A stretch of 64,000 bases of DNA from Tipula vernalis (lineage: Eukaryota; Arthropoda; Insecta; Diptera; Tipulidae). The DNA is taken from the NCBI GenBank assembly GCA_958295665.1, contig OY282558.1:61802789-61866788 (forward strand), given 5' to 3'. Below the pieces are notes generated by a model. It did no database searches and was not told the origin of the DNA. It saw nothing but the letters and a program-made list of their open reading frames with translations. Positions 35,422 to 47,089 of the stretch are shown here, in pieces. The translations under genes and the position numbers were made by a program. Each line of letters starts with the position of its first letter. Position 1 is the first letter of the stretch.

Positions 35422-35697
35422 CAATCTGTTTAAGATTTTTTTTTTTGAACCGGTTTACGAACCATTCCAGTCATCGAGTGCTAGACTCCGAAACTGTCAA
35501 AATAAAATGGAATTTAAACAGATTAATTTTACAATGAAAGACGTTTGCGAGAGTATGTCCTTGCTGTACAGTAACAAGGGTGCTGGGTATGATGGGATTC
35601 CAGACAGCCTTCTAAAAAATTGTGCGGCAAGCTTAGGTGCTTCTCCAGCTTTCATAGAAAGCCAGAATAAAAAATTTTCAAAAGCAATTCGTGAGTA
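35422..35697 (+). pseudogene. CR1-type ORF2, RT N-terminal part
   Basis: Continues the reading cut at 33578: KIFFFEPVYEPFQSSSARL, then TMKDVCESMSLLYSNKGAGY and DGIPDSLLKNCAASLGA (35528-35645), the first RT block (KG..GYDGIP). Homology then stops and the frame closes at 35697. The catalytic RT core is not found downstream, so the element is truncated here or was cut by a later rearrangement. Confidence 0.7.
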
Positions 35698-36050
35698 AAG
35701 GATTTTGTCAAACCAGACGTACGTGGCTCTTAGATTTTTGCTATAGGAATAAGCTATTAGTATGCGGTTAGGAGTCGATACCGAAATTGCGGGGTTTTAT
35801 CAAATTAACAGCAACTCGCTGTAATTAATTTAAATTTGGCGATCCAGTTAAGGAAAAATTAAAATTCCGATCTTCAACATTTCAGCCTTGATTGTTATCC
35901 AAGATCAAAATTTGATACTGATTTATAGTACGCCTGCATAAAGCTTAACAATTGGTAAATTACAACATCCCATTTTATTAGTTTCAAGAAATATCAATGG
36001 GCTAACAGTTTCAAAAATTCTTTTTTTGGTAAATGATTCTGTCTACTTTG
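35698..36050. other. Unassigned DNA
   Basis: No gene or repeat recognised. Confidence 0.45.
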
Positions 36051-36052
36051 CG

Positions 36053-36109
36053 GGTTGACTAGCGCATCATGCTAATAATGCGAAGGGCATGAGTTCGACC
36101 CTCCCATGG
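36053..36109 (+). pseudogene. tRNA-Ile(AAT)-like partial copy
   Basis: From GTTGACTAGCGCAT through GCTAATAATGCGAAG to GAGTTCGACCCTCCCATGG the sequence follows the tRNA-Ile gene at 46479-46552 (anticodon AAT retained). The first 20 or so bases, including the A box and 5' acceptor strand, are replaced, and the anticodon stem has mismatches. A dead tRNA copy or the head of a tRNA-derived SINE. Confidence 0.55.
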
Positions 36110-37935
36110 ATTACACAAACATAATATTTATTTTTTTGGTTTTTTTTTTGCACTGCACTAACAATCGAAATATCATAATTCATGAATTTTATATCAAACT
36201 ATATTTTGTCGTATATGCCTTAACCACAAAAAAAAAAATTACAGCACTTCTTCCGATTTTCCTAAATTACAGATACATATCTTTTCCCACATTGTCATTT
36301 TCCTATTATGGTTTGGCAAAATTTCAAATTAAATAAAAAAAAATTTTAATTTTCGAAAATTTTATTGCTTTTTTGTACATCGTCTAATGTAATGGTAAGC
36401 TCTACACACAGAGTAACACATTTTCTATAGGCAAAAATTATGTTTTTCGACAAAACTTAATTTAGAAAATTATTTTTATGTGCGGCGTTACATTATGTAT
36501 TGTGACAAAACATTGAACTTTCACCTTTAGCCGTTTTGTATAAATGCGCGATGTTCAATATATAAATGTTTTGTACCAATGGGATACCAACGAAAATTTT
36601 ATTATTACACCGGGCCACCATTATAAAAATTCCAAACTCATCAAGACCATTTTAGATGAAAAATCCATATCCGAAATTTTAATTTAAACAACAACATCCC
36701 TAATATTTTTATACCACGCACAGATCAATTGAGGTACAACACGAAATAAACCAGAATCCAGTGTGCGATCAACTCTCTACATATAGTCATTTCGAACATT
36801 ATAATTATGAAATATTGATTATGTGTTAAAAGTGCCGTTAAATAAAATTCCCAGATTCGATGAGATTAACTCGTTTTAATTTTTTTTTTTTTTTTTTGAA
36901 AAATTAATGGATTCTGTCTTCCGGTGCGATGGGTATATGGCTATAAAAAAAAAAATCATTTTCATTTCGTGGAAAGAATTTTATTGATTTTTATAAGAGA
37001 AAAATGTTTATTTTGATAATTTTTATATGATTTCAAATAAATAGTTTATTTTTTATTTTTTGGAAGTTTATTTATTTTTATTTTTTATAAGAAATAGTGA
37101 AAAATATTTATAATGTTGAAATGTATTTAGATTTGGTTGGGTAAGCAGATGATTCAAATTTTGATGATGAATCAATATTATTTGTATTATAAAAATGGGC
37201 CGAGTGTTGCGGTACTATCTAATAATATGTTAAACCATTATAAAATTCTCCGTCTAGCTGTCGTTTAAAACTTACATTGCTTAGTTTAACAAAAAAATTG
37301 GTGAACCGTAAAAATTAAACCGGAATAATTTTCTTGGTGTTCGTTCGAAACTACCAGAATTGAATTTTTATTGGTCGATTTGGCTTGTTAAATTTTTGAT
37401 TTAGTTAAATTTTTTTTAAAGAAGTGACACTTCTGAAAATTTACGGTATTTACAATAATTTCTTAGGTTTTCGTTAAAATTCTGAAAATCTTTTAAAAAT
37501 TCGAAAATTTTGGTAATTTTCTAATTAAAAATATTTCGGTACATTTTCTCAGATTATAAAAAATAGATACTCTTTGAAATTCAACAAAATATTCAAAGAT
37601 TATAATTTTAATAAATAATGATTAATATTCTATGATTTTTAATATGTTCCGAAGATTGTAAGAGAATTCAATCCAGTTTCGAACTCGTGCATGACTGGAC
37701 TGATTATACCACAATTTACATTCTATATCTACAGAATGTGCTGTGCATTATGTACTAGCGAATCATACTAATACAGATAAATTCTATTACAATTTTTCTT
37801 CTTCATGATATTCACACAGATCTATTTCTGTGTACGCTAATTTTACTTTATTAATTTTTTGTTGAATGTTAATTAATTCATGTAACTTCTAATATGCTAC
37901 CGGTGATTAGACCATTTTAAATGTGTTTTTTTTTA
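36110..37935. other. Unassigned AT-rich DNA
   Basis: No supportable gene in 1.8 kb. Poly-T/poly-A tracts at about 36120, 36880 and 37925. Confidence 0.5.
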
Positions 37936-40143
37936 TAATCCTTGAATATTTTGGATTAGGGTTTTTTAACTAGGTAATTTAGAGGACTGTTCCATGTGCT
38001 AGCCATACCTTTGTCATCATTGTTGGCAATGGCCGATATTGGTCCTTGAGGGTTGAGTGCGATTTCAAAGATATATTTTTTTAGAACTCTTATTAAACGA
38101 ACGATTCGTATGGATTAGGGTTTTTAACTAGGTAATTTAGAGGACTATTCCATGTGCTAGCCAAACCTTTGTCCTCATTGTTGGCAATGGCTGATCCTGG
38201 CCCTTGAGTGTTGAGTGCGATTTCAAAAAAATATTTTTCTAGAACTCTTATTAAACGAACGATTCGTATGTATTAGGGTTTTTTAACTAGGTTATGTAGA
38301 GGACTATTCCATGTGCTAGCCAAACCTTTGTCATCATTGTTAGCAATGACCGATATTAGCCCTTGAGAGTTAAGTGCGTAGCGATTCACTCATATAATCG
38401 CTCATTGTTGGCAATGGCCGATATTGGTCCTTGAGTGTTGAAATGTTGTTCATTCATCACCACAATTTAATTTCAAATCAAATTTCAGGGGTACATCTCT
38501 GTGTCTGTTCGTTCGACATTTTCTACTCTTACCAAAAACCAAGTTTCAAAGTCTATACGATTAATGAATGTCTTTGACAGCACGCAAAAGTAAAAAAAAT
38601 AAAATATACACTCTCGTTCCAAAACTTCTGACGCGACATACTCGCCATTTTTCCAAAAATATTAAATTAGTAAAATAAAGATAAATTAAATATAAAAATA
38701 AATAAAAAATAAATTTACATATACACAGTTAAATTTAAAGTTATCGCGTTTAATGGTGGTGGATTTTATCCGCAGTCTGTATTTTATTGTGAATACATTT
38801 TGGCCACATATTCATTTGTAAATTGTGTGGCCAGTATAAAATTTAAAGTGAAATTTATTTGTGCCCCATTGTATGGGCAACTAACCCGATCAGTGCGATT
38901 TCAAAAAAATATTTTTTTAGAACTCTTATTAAACGAACGATTCGTATGGATTAGGGTTTAGGACTTTTCCATGTGCTAGCCAAACCTTTGTTATCATTGT
39001 TGGCAATGGCCGATATTGGTCCTTGATTGTTGAATGCGATTTCAAATATATATTTTTCTAGAACTCTTATTAAACGAACGATTCGTATGGATTAGGGTTT
39101 TTTAACTATTCCATGTGCTAGCCAAACCTTTGTCATCAATGTTGGCAATGGCCGATATTGGTCCTTGAGTGTTGAGTGCGATTTCAAAAATATATTTTTC
39201 TAAAACTTATTAAACGAACGATTCGTATGTATTAGGGTTTTTTAACTAGGTAATTTAGAGGCCTATTCCATGTGCTAGCCAAACTTTTGTCATCATTGTT
39301 GGCAATGGCTGATCCTGGCCCTTGAGTGTTGAGTGCGATTTCAAAAAAATATTTTTCTAGAACTCTTATTAAACGAACGATTCGTATGTATTAGGGTTTT
39401 TTAACTAGGTAATTTAGAGGCCTATTCCATGTGCTAGCCAAACTTTTGTCATCATTGTTGGCAATGGCCGATATTGGCCCTTGAGTGTTGATAGACTTTT
39501 TATTAAACGAACGATTCTTATGGATTAGGGTTTTTTATCTAGGTAATTTAGAGGACTATTCCATGTGCTAGCCAAACCTTTGTCATCATTGTTGGCAATG
39601 GCTGATCCTGGCCCTTGAGTGTTGAGTGCGATTTCAAAAAAATATTTTTCTAGAACTCTTATTAAACGAACGATTCGTATGTATTAGGGTTTTTTAACTA
39701 GGTAATTTAGAGGCCTATTCCATGTGCTAGCCAAACTTTTGTCATCATTGTTGGCAATGGCCGATATTGGCCCTTGAGTGTTGATAGACTTTTTATTAAA
39801 CGAACGATTCTTATGGATTAGGGTTTTTTATCTAGGTAATTTAGAGGACTATTCCATGTGCTAGCCAAACCTTTGTCATCATTGTTGGCAATGGCTGATC
39901 CTGGCCCTTGAGTGTTGAGTGCGATTTCAAAAAAATATTTTTCTAGAACTCTTATTAAACGAACGATTCGTATGTATTAGGGTTTTTTAACTAGGTAATT
40001 TAGAGGCCTATTCCATGTGCTAGCCAAACTTTTGTCATCATTGTTGGCAATGGCCGATATTGGCCCTTGAGTGTTGATAGACCTCTTATTAAACGAATGA
40101 TTCTTATGGATTAGGGTTTTTTAACTAGGTAATTTAGAGGCAT
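37936..40143. repeat. 159/134-bp satellite array with 293-bp higher-order units
   Basis: Monomer of about 158-159 bp: TTAGGGTTTTTTAACTAGGT, ATTTAGAGGACTATTCCATG, TGCTAGCCAAACCTTTGTCA, TTGTTGGCAATGGCCGATAT and ATTAAACGAACGATTCGTAT. GTGCTAG anchors lie at 37996, 38154, 38313, 38973, 39115, 39272, 39431, 39565, 39724, 39858 and 40017. From 39431 the spacing alternates 134 and 159, so the last 700 bp are near-identical 293-bp dimers, the youngest part. The array is interrupted at about 38378-38895. No coding potential. Confidence 0.9.
38378..38895. other. Non-satellite interruption of the array
   Basis: Starts CGTAGCGATTCACTCATATA, includes one stray piece of satellite (about 38402-38445), then 440 bp of unrelated AT-rich DNA before the monomer resumes near 38896 (GCGATTTCAAAAAAATATTT). 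Looks like an insertion or a rearrangement; ends unclear. Confidence 0.55.
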
Positions 40144-41132
40144 ATTCCCCTTTCCCTATTTTTTAATCAATACACTAATAAATTTAATTATAGTTTAATT
40201 ACAACAGTTTAAAGTGTTCGTTTCTTTTTATAGGTGTAATCTGGTCATCGGACTCTTGCGCAATGCACTTTTAACCCCCTATCTAATAACCAAAGCGAAG
40301 ATGCGGTGACTATTTGCATTTATTGATGGAATGAAAGATGTGTCGGCCCTTGAATTCGGCATTCAACAATTATAATCTACTGTTAGAATACCTTTTTAGT
40401 GACCAAACCTACAAAATTTTAATACGAAGTAAAATTGACCATCATACCAGGTCATATTGAACAAAATGCCATTGCCCCGGATATTAAAATAAAAAGTCCT
40501 TAAGTACCCGATTACTTTGAAGCTCGAGTAATTTGGATACCCTAGTTAGCATAATGTTTTTTGAACGGCTATGGGTGTACCGCAACGGAATATGTAATCA
40601 GACACTATATTTTTCGTGGTTTCTACAACATTTTATGTTGAAAATAGTTTAAATCAATTATTTATGTTGTTCAATTTGGAAATTATTGAACGAATAAATG
40701 TATCTTGTGTCATTTAGGGGTAATGATTGATTTTCATTTTCCATCGTTTTATTTATGAAAATTATGGAAATTTATATTTTTGCGGAAAGCACCAATTTAT
40801 TCAATGTGTGTGACAAATGGAAAATATTACGTTAATTGATTTTATTTATCTGGTTTCCCTTGAAAATCATTTTTCATTTATGTACTTTTTACCGTCTTTC
40901 AGGTGAAGTATGAAAATTCGTTTCCCATTTTCTTGCCTCGTGGACTACCACTAATTTTTTCTAAATGAACACTAATCAGCACTAGTTCTGTTTTAACGGT
41001 ACGAGAAGTTTTATTCTTAAATTCGGGGAAACTCCTGCTGCAGTTATTGACCCGGTTTAGTGTACTAGTAATAAAATGCGATAAAATTTGTAGTTCTCCT
41101 TAACATTTTACAATGATATAGTTTCAATCAAA
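40144..41132. other. Unassigned DNA
   Basis: No gene or repeat recognised. Confidence 0.45.
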
Positions 41133-41522
41133 ATGGTACATTTTGAAAACCGATTTAACCTTCAGGAACGAATGGAAACTAATGTGTCACATATTTTCTT
41201 TAGTATTAGTCGAAAAGGTTATTTCAAGAGTGCAGAATTTTTAAAACTTAATACTTTCGAAATTCGTAATAATGTTACATTACAAAATGTTCGAACACCT
41301 TTTGCAGGTCTGTCACATTTTCAAAAATGCCTCTTTTATTTAATAAATTCTGGAAAATGTGGAAAAAACTTCTGTAATGGCCAAAATTGTAATAAGCAAT
41401 TTATTTATAATAAATTATGGAAAATGGAGAATTCATGCGTGGGGCAAACCTGCGAAAGCATAGTCAAAATGTTTCGTATGCAAATGCCGAGTTTACACAT
41501 AAATATATCCGGGCCGCTTTAA
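41133..41522 (+). CDS. Unexplained 129-codon ORF
   Basis: Starts MVHFENRFNLQERMETNVSH and ends HINISGPL at a TAA. I recognise no domain, signal peptide or membrane segment. It has seven Cys, six of them in the C-terminal third, including a C-G-K-N-F-C-N-G-Q-N-C cluster. The length is notable for DNA this AT-rich but can arise by chance. No obvious promoter, splice partner or transposon context within 300 bp. It may be a chance ORF, an exon, or a fragment of an unrecognised element. Confidence 0.2.
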   Translation: MVHFENRFNLQERMETNVSHIFFSISRKGYFKSAEFLKLNTFEIRNNVTLQNVRTPFAGLSHFQKCLFYLINSGKCGKNFCNGQNCNKQFIYNKLWKMENSCVGQTCESIVKMFRMQMPSLHINISGPL

Positions 41523-43235
41523 ATCAGACAAAATCCGATTAATACATAATTTGTATTATTGCCTGATAATATATTATCCAGATTTATATGAAGTCACTAA
41601 AACAGTAAATTACAAAAAAAAAAAAAAACATTTTCTATGGCAACAATCATGATAACAGAGTGTTTCATACACAATAATTTATTATCTACTATTAGCATCT
41701 CTCATTAGAATCATTTCCCGCATATCCCATTGAATAAACAAGTACAAATGTTAAATATTTCATAAGTGAAAAGGCCTATTGAATTGATAAATGACAATTT
41801 CCATATGACCTATAAAACGGAATTCATTCTGTGTAAATATACGTTTATATTATACGATGACGCCAGTCAGACCTTTTTGCATCATTAAAATGAAAAATTT
41901 CTAAACAAATCGAGATTTTTTTTACTCATCGCATTTACAGTCAAATTAACTCATCATACTGTAAAGTAGATATCCTTCCCCAACAGCACATCTTTGAATC
42001 CTTTTTTTGATGTTATTTTTATGTAGATTTTTTTAATGCATTTCATTGTAAAAGAATTTAGAAAAACGAAAGAATCCATTATATGAGTAATACATATATC
42101 CTTTTTGTTGTTGTTGTATTTTAGCATGTATATATTAAGGACATAAATTATTATAATATTCATATACACACAGTAATCATGACCAAACTCGTACATTTAT
42201 GGAGAACGTATTTAGAATATTTTGTCCTGAATTATATTTTTGTAAAATTCACATTTAGATCAAAGATTATGAATAATAAATGAAAGTAAATTACTTCCAA
42301 GGATTTAAAAATATCATAAAAAGGATTTCCGCATAGCTGCCATGTATAAAGAGTGTAATTGAATATAAAGTGGTGCCACCGGAACAATTATCACATATAG
42401 ACTGGAAGGAGGGGGCTGAAAATTTAATCGAAATGAGGCAATTTAATTATACTTGACCATTTTTTTGTTTTGTTTGTCGCTTCATAATGTTTCTGTTTAT
42501 AAAAAATCCCCTTATCCTTATCGTACAATGAATGTACGAGTATATAGACAATTAAAATTTGTTGAAAGATAACAACACCGATCTAAACAAATGTCCTAAT
42601 CAATACGTGTATTGTCAATTGTTCGATTAAATGTATATTCTATTGTTCATGATAGTACGATAAAGAATGATAGGAGTTTTTATTGCTGAGGTGAGGGGGA
42701 TATAATACAATAACGAAACAATAAAGGACAATAATTGAGTGTATAAATTGTATTGAGTATTTTAAAATGGATAGTTTTGTCTGTATCGTTTGAAATGTTG
42801 CAAATGTCCTTAAAATAGGATTTCAAAACAATGATTAGGTTATGGTTAAATAAATGAACTTGAAAGGAGATTTATGCCTGGACTGATATACTCGTATAAA
42901 ATGGTTAAAATTTGAAGGAAACATGAATGAAAATTGTCTTCATTATTACAGCCAAGGTTGACATAGCTAGGTAGTTCTTGGAAATAGTAAGTTATTTAGT
43001 TTTAAATACTTTATTCTTATACGTGATTTTTTTTTTCATCAATTATCCAGGGTTAGAAAGAACTTAAAACTAGAACTTGTAAAATCTCGTGTAAATTGTG
43101 AAGTTTTTGAAGCGTTTCGAAGTTTATTTCGAGTACAAAATTACCCAGCATTTGATACTTTTAATCAAACTTTGCAAAATTTTTAAAGCTACCTGAATTT
43201 AAGGGCTGTCATTCCTGACGTTAAAACGGTCCGAA
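41523..43235. other. Unassigned AT-rich DNA
   Basis: No supportable gene; the minus ORF at 41954-42196 has no recognisable domain. Confidence 0.5.
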
Positions 43236-44062
43236 AACTATATTCGTGCGTAAACTCAACTCATATCGACTCAAACCCAACTCAACCCCGCAGCTCAAGC
43301 AAAATTTTAACCCTTCAATTCCAAACTCAATGGTCAATTCAATTCCGAAATCAACTCGATTCGAGAATATGCATGCATATATGAACTTTAAGCGAATCAA
43401 CTCTATCTAACCTTCAACTAAACCGCCAAGTCGACCCCCGAATTAATCCCTAACGGAACCCCTCATTCAACCACAACTGAACTTTAACTCAATCTCTATT
43501 CTAGCTCAACTCTCAAAAATCCAACTGAACCACAAATCCTCAACTGAACCCCTAGCTCAATTCTAAAGTCAACACAATACTCGACCGCAACTCAAACCTC
43601 AACTCAACCCCAAATTCAACGACCATATCAATCCTCAAATCCACACAATTCTAACTCAACTAAGAACAACTCAAGCTAACTTTCAACACAAATCTCAACT
43701 GAACCCCTCAATAAATCCCCTGCTGAAAGGATGACCAGCCTCAATTAAATCCCAACTCAACTTCCAATTCAACTTCCAATTCAACTCACAACTCAACTCA
43801 AAACGTAGCCCTCAACTCAATACTAAGTAAATCTTAACTGAAATCTCACTCAATCCCAATTCAACCCCAACTCAACTCCCAATTAAACCCTCAACTCAAC
43901 TCAATTCCTAAGTCAATACGGCCCGAAAACTGTTTGCTTACATGAACTCATCTCAATTCTAACTGAATCTTCAACTTGACCCTCAACACAATCCCCAACT
44001 TTATTTCAAACTCAACGGCTAACACAATCCTCAAATCAACACGGTCCGAAAAACTACATGCT
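43236..44062. repeat. AACTCAAC-rich dispersed repeat, copy 2
   Basis: Same imperfect units as at 30.8 kb. Spacers GGTCCGAAAACTATATTCGT (43229), GGCCCGAAAACTGTTTGCTT (43920) and GGTCCGAAAAACTACATGCT (44040) recur every several hundred bp, which suggests a longer parent unit. Confidence 0.75.
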
Positions 44063-44995
44063 TACATAAAACGCAATTTTTGTATTTTCGCCCTTAGTAT
44101 CGCACATCTGTTCTCTTGTCGCGCTGCTCTTCATCTTCCGGAAGTCTCCTTCCTTCTTTTTTTCTTTTCATTATTCGTTTTAAGTTAGGTGCGTTTCACA
44201 TACTGACCCTATTTACATGATTATAATTTAATGTATGTTTCATGGCTCTCTACTCTAAATTACATAATGGGTTTAAACAATAATACATGTAGGACAAAAA
44301 TACTATACCTGGTAGAATAGAAAAACTTATGGTCCCGTTTGTCCCAATATATCGGGAATGATTTTGATTTTAGTGCTGGGCAATCGGTCAATACACCATA
44401 TGCAAGATCGTATACCTGTAGAAATGACCAACACGTAATATTTTACAAAGACACTTTGGGACACAAAAAACTTTGGGACACTCTTATAATTCATGCAAAA
44501 GGAGGAAAATACCCGCCATATACTTAAGTGCTTTGTGATTTGCGTTAATAAAATATTTCGTTAAAATAACAGATTTAAATCAAATCTGATTTTTTGAAGT
44601 GGTTCATTAATTTATTAGGGCAGTTTAAGTACATACCTATACTAGATACCAGAATTATTATAATTAGGAATTAAAATGATACGAATTCTCCAGTTCATCT
44701 GTCTTGAAGAAGACAAAAAAATTTATCGAAACGTTGTCTTAAATATTGCGAATTAGTTTGATTTGCTGCTAAAGCCGAAGACTAGATGAATTATGATTAA
44801 AAAACTCAAAAATAATCTTTAGTATCTGATATATATGGGAAGCCATTAAATGACACCACCTTGGAGTGACGTTTATAAGCCGAATTTATCATAATGTGTG
44901 ATTTCAAAATAAAATGAAATCAATTGTAATCTAGAATTTGAATTAAATTCTGCTTAATGGTATCAGATACATTTTAAGCATAAACATGTCAGCAA
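44063..44995. other. Unassigned DNA
   Basis: No supportable gene; ORFs 43976-44188 and 44339-44527 have no recognisable domain, and the first begins in the repeat. Confidence 0.45.
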
Positions 44996-45067
44996 GCCTC
45001 TTTAGCTCAGTGGCAGAGCACTGGTCTTGTAAACCAGGGGTCGTGAGTTCAATCCTCACAGGAGGCA
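44996..45067 (+). tRNA. tRNA-Thr (anticodon TGT)
   Basis: A complete 72-nt cloverleaf. The acceptor GCCTCTT pairs with AGGAGGC (one G-T), discriminator A. A box TAGCTCAGTGGC, anticodon loop CTTGTAA, B box GAGTTCAATCC. A T5 terminator follows at about 45083. No intron. First of three tRNA genes within 1.6 kb. Confidence 0.95.
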
Positions 45068-45391
45068 ATCACATAAACAACTTTTTATTTTTTATTATTT
45101 AATTTGTCAACTTGAAATTAAATATTCAAATGAATTTGTGTTTCATATTTGATAACGTTATTAGCCATAAACAAGTAAACAGATGAATACCAGAAAAAAT
45201 TTTGCGTTTAATAATTTCCCCGTAATGTCGATTACCAGATCTACTTGAATATGTTTTTATTTTGTATATCTAATCAAATATCAAAAAAAAAAAATTTTAT
45301 CTTAAGATTAGAATTTATCTAATATGTTAGGATTCTAATAAGACATTGAAATATTAACAACAACAAGTTAGGGTTTTTTGTGTAGCGATAA
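45068..45391. other. Spacer between tRNA genes
   Basis: AT-rich; only the T-run terminator of tRNA-Thr noted. Confidence 0.6.
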
Positions 45392-45464
45392 GCCCGGGTA
45401 GCTCAGTCGGTAGAGCATTGGACTTTTAATCCAAGGGTCCAGGGTTCAAGTCCCTGCCCGGGCG
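45392..45464 (+). tRNA. tRNA-Lys (anticodon TTT)
   Basis: A complete 73-nt cloverleaf. The acceptor GCCCGGG pairs fully with CCCGGGC, discriminator G. A box TAGCTCAGTCGG, anticodon loop CTTTTAA, B box GGTTCAAGTCC. A T8 terminator follows at about 45473. No intron. Confidence 0.96.
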
Positions 45465-46478
45465 CGCTTAGTTTTTTTTACCTCCTGTTACAATTTCAAA
45501 ATTTTGATTTTAATATCTCAAATATCTAACGAAAAATTACATCACCTGTGTTCCCCATAGGTACATACATATTTTAAATCCACAAAGTATACACAAAACA
45601 ATAAATAAAATATACTTCCGACAGCATTATCATCATGTTGTGTCTTTTTATATACCTCAACAAATCCTCATCTATGAGACACATAAACATAATTTATAAA
45701 TGTTCTTCATGTCACTATGAAGTACTCTATAGGTATGTATAGTATTGTGTATTTTCATTTTATTTTTCCACAAAATACAAAAGGAAAATTCCTTACATGA
45801 AAATACAAAAATTCAAATGTACACACACATTTTGCTCCTATATACTTCTTACTATACATCGTAGATCTAGAGAAGAGCGAGAGAAGAACTTTTATGTTCG
45901 AGTTTGGTGCATTGTTGGAAATATGTGAAATTTAATGAAATTTGAAAATATTTTCCAAGATGTGGAAAAAAACATACAATGATTTTTTTTTTATGTTTAC
46001 GTCATCGTCTTCTCGCTTTTACTTTTTTTTTTTTGTACTAAACGAATAAAATCTTGATTAGATTTTTTTTCGTACTAATGTATAATTTAAACGCCTAAGA
46101 GGCGACAATTTTTTTTTTTACTTTTCTATACAGCGCGCTGTGTGTACTTATGTGTACGTCTTACGTATTTTGTATATAACATGAAAATTTTACATTTTAA
46201 ATACAATATTTGTGTTCACAATCAAAAGCAAAAAAAATATTTGTTTAAAGAATTAAAGAAGAAGACCGAAACCGCGAAATATATTATTTGGTTCTGTAAT
46301 ACGCGGTTTTTATTTGTGTAGAGAAATGAAAAACAGAATTATAGAAATTATCATACAATATAGAATGTAATTTTGTTATTTGGTTTACTACTCTCGGCAA
46401 AAATTGTAGGGTTTGTACACTTTTACTTGAATAATGAATTCAATCTTGAGATTAATAAAACTATAAAAAAAAATTAAC
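45465..46478. other. Spacer between tRNA genes
   Basis: About 1 kb of AT-rich DNA with no gene recognised. An A-run at 46465-46473 serves as the T-run terminator of the minus-strand tRNA-Ile. Confidence 0.55.
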
Positions 46479-46552
46479 TGGCCCATGGGAGGATCGAACT
46501 CGCGACCTTCGCGTTATTAGCACGACGCTCTAACCAACTGAGCTAATGGGCC
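46479..46552 (-). tRNA. tRNA-Ile (anticodon AAT)
   Basis: On the minus strand, a 74-nt cloverleaf. The acceptor GGCCCAT pairs with ATGGGCC, discriminator A. A box TAGCTCAGTTGG, anticodon loop CTAATAA, B box GAGTTCGATCC. No intron. The partial copy at 36053-36109 resembles it. Confidence 0.96.
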
Positions 46553-46700
46553 ATATTTTAAATGTTCACAAATTACGTTTAAATATGCGAGTAATGTATT
46601 GAATACCAAATAAGCAACAGTGAAATTGGGCGGAAATTACCTCTTTATATTGTACAATGTCAGCCAGAGACAAACATGTCCAGCATTTACAAAATAAAAG
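46553..46700. other. Short spacer between tRNA-Ile and a non-LTR element
   Basis: The boundary with the non-LTR element downstream is not visible; no target duplication found. Confidence 0.4.
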
Positions 46701-46759
46701 CAATTAATTAACAAACGAGTTTCTTGGGAAAGCATTAAGAAACAGAACGACATCATGAA

Positions 46760-47089
46760 ATGTTGAAAATGTCAACGTTTTACTGCATAAATTGCCAGAA
46801 AACAGGACACCCTGCATCCTTCAAGGGTTGCCCAGTATACCAACGAATGTTGGAGAAACTAAAAATCCGGATTAAGGAAAAAGAATTAAACATTCCCTCA
46901 AAGACGATGTTCAACACAATTCCGGTGAACAAAGAAAATGGAACATACGCAGAAATGTTAAAGCCAAAAGGAACAACAAACGAAATGACAATAGAAAAGC
47001 TAACATTAAACATGGAAAAAATGTCGCGAACAATCCAACAGCAGAGTGAACAAATTGCACAACTTCTAAAAGTAATCGGCGCACTATGA
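46760..47089 (+). CDS. ORF1 C-terminal fragment, zinc-knuckle gag-like
   Basis: Reads CINCQKTGHPASFKGCPVYQ (the last knuckle of an ORF1 gag), a basic stretch LEKLKIRIKEKELN and a C-terminal coiled-coil-like segment MEKMSRTIQQQSEQIAQLLK. The preceding knuckle (KCxKCQRF, about 46757-46780) is interrupted by an in-frame stop, and the N-terminal domains are missing. It ends GAL followed by TGA, which shares bases with the ORF2 ATG (47086-47089). The product would package element RNA. As it stands it is a truncated ORF. Confidence 0.65.
   Translation: MLKMSTFYCINCQKTGHPASFKGCPVYQRMLEKLKIRIKEKELNIPSKTMFNTIPVNKENGTYAEMLKPKGTTNEMTIEKLTLNMEKMSRTIQQQSEQIAQLLKVIGAL

Noticed and set aside
37936..40143. 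Telomere-related repeat because of TTAGGG in each unit
   Set aside because: TTAGGG occurs once per 159-bp monomer and not in tandem.
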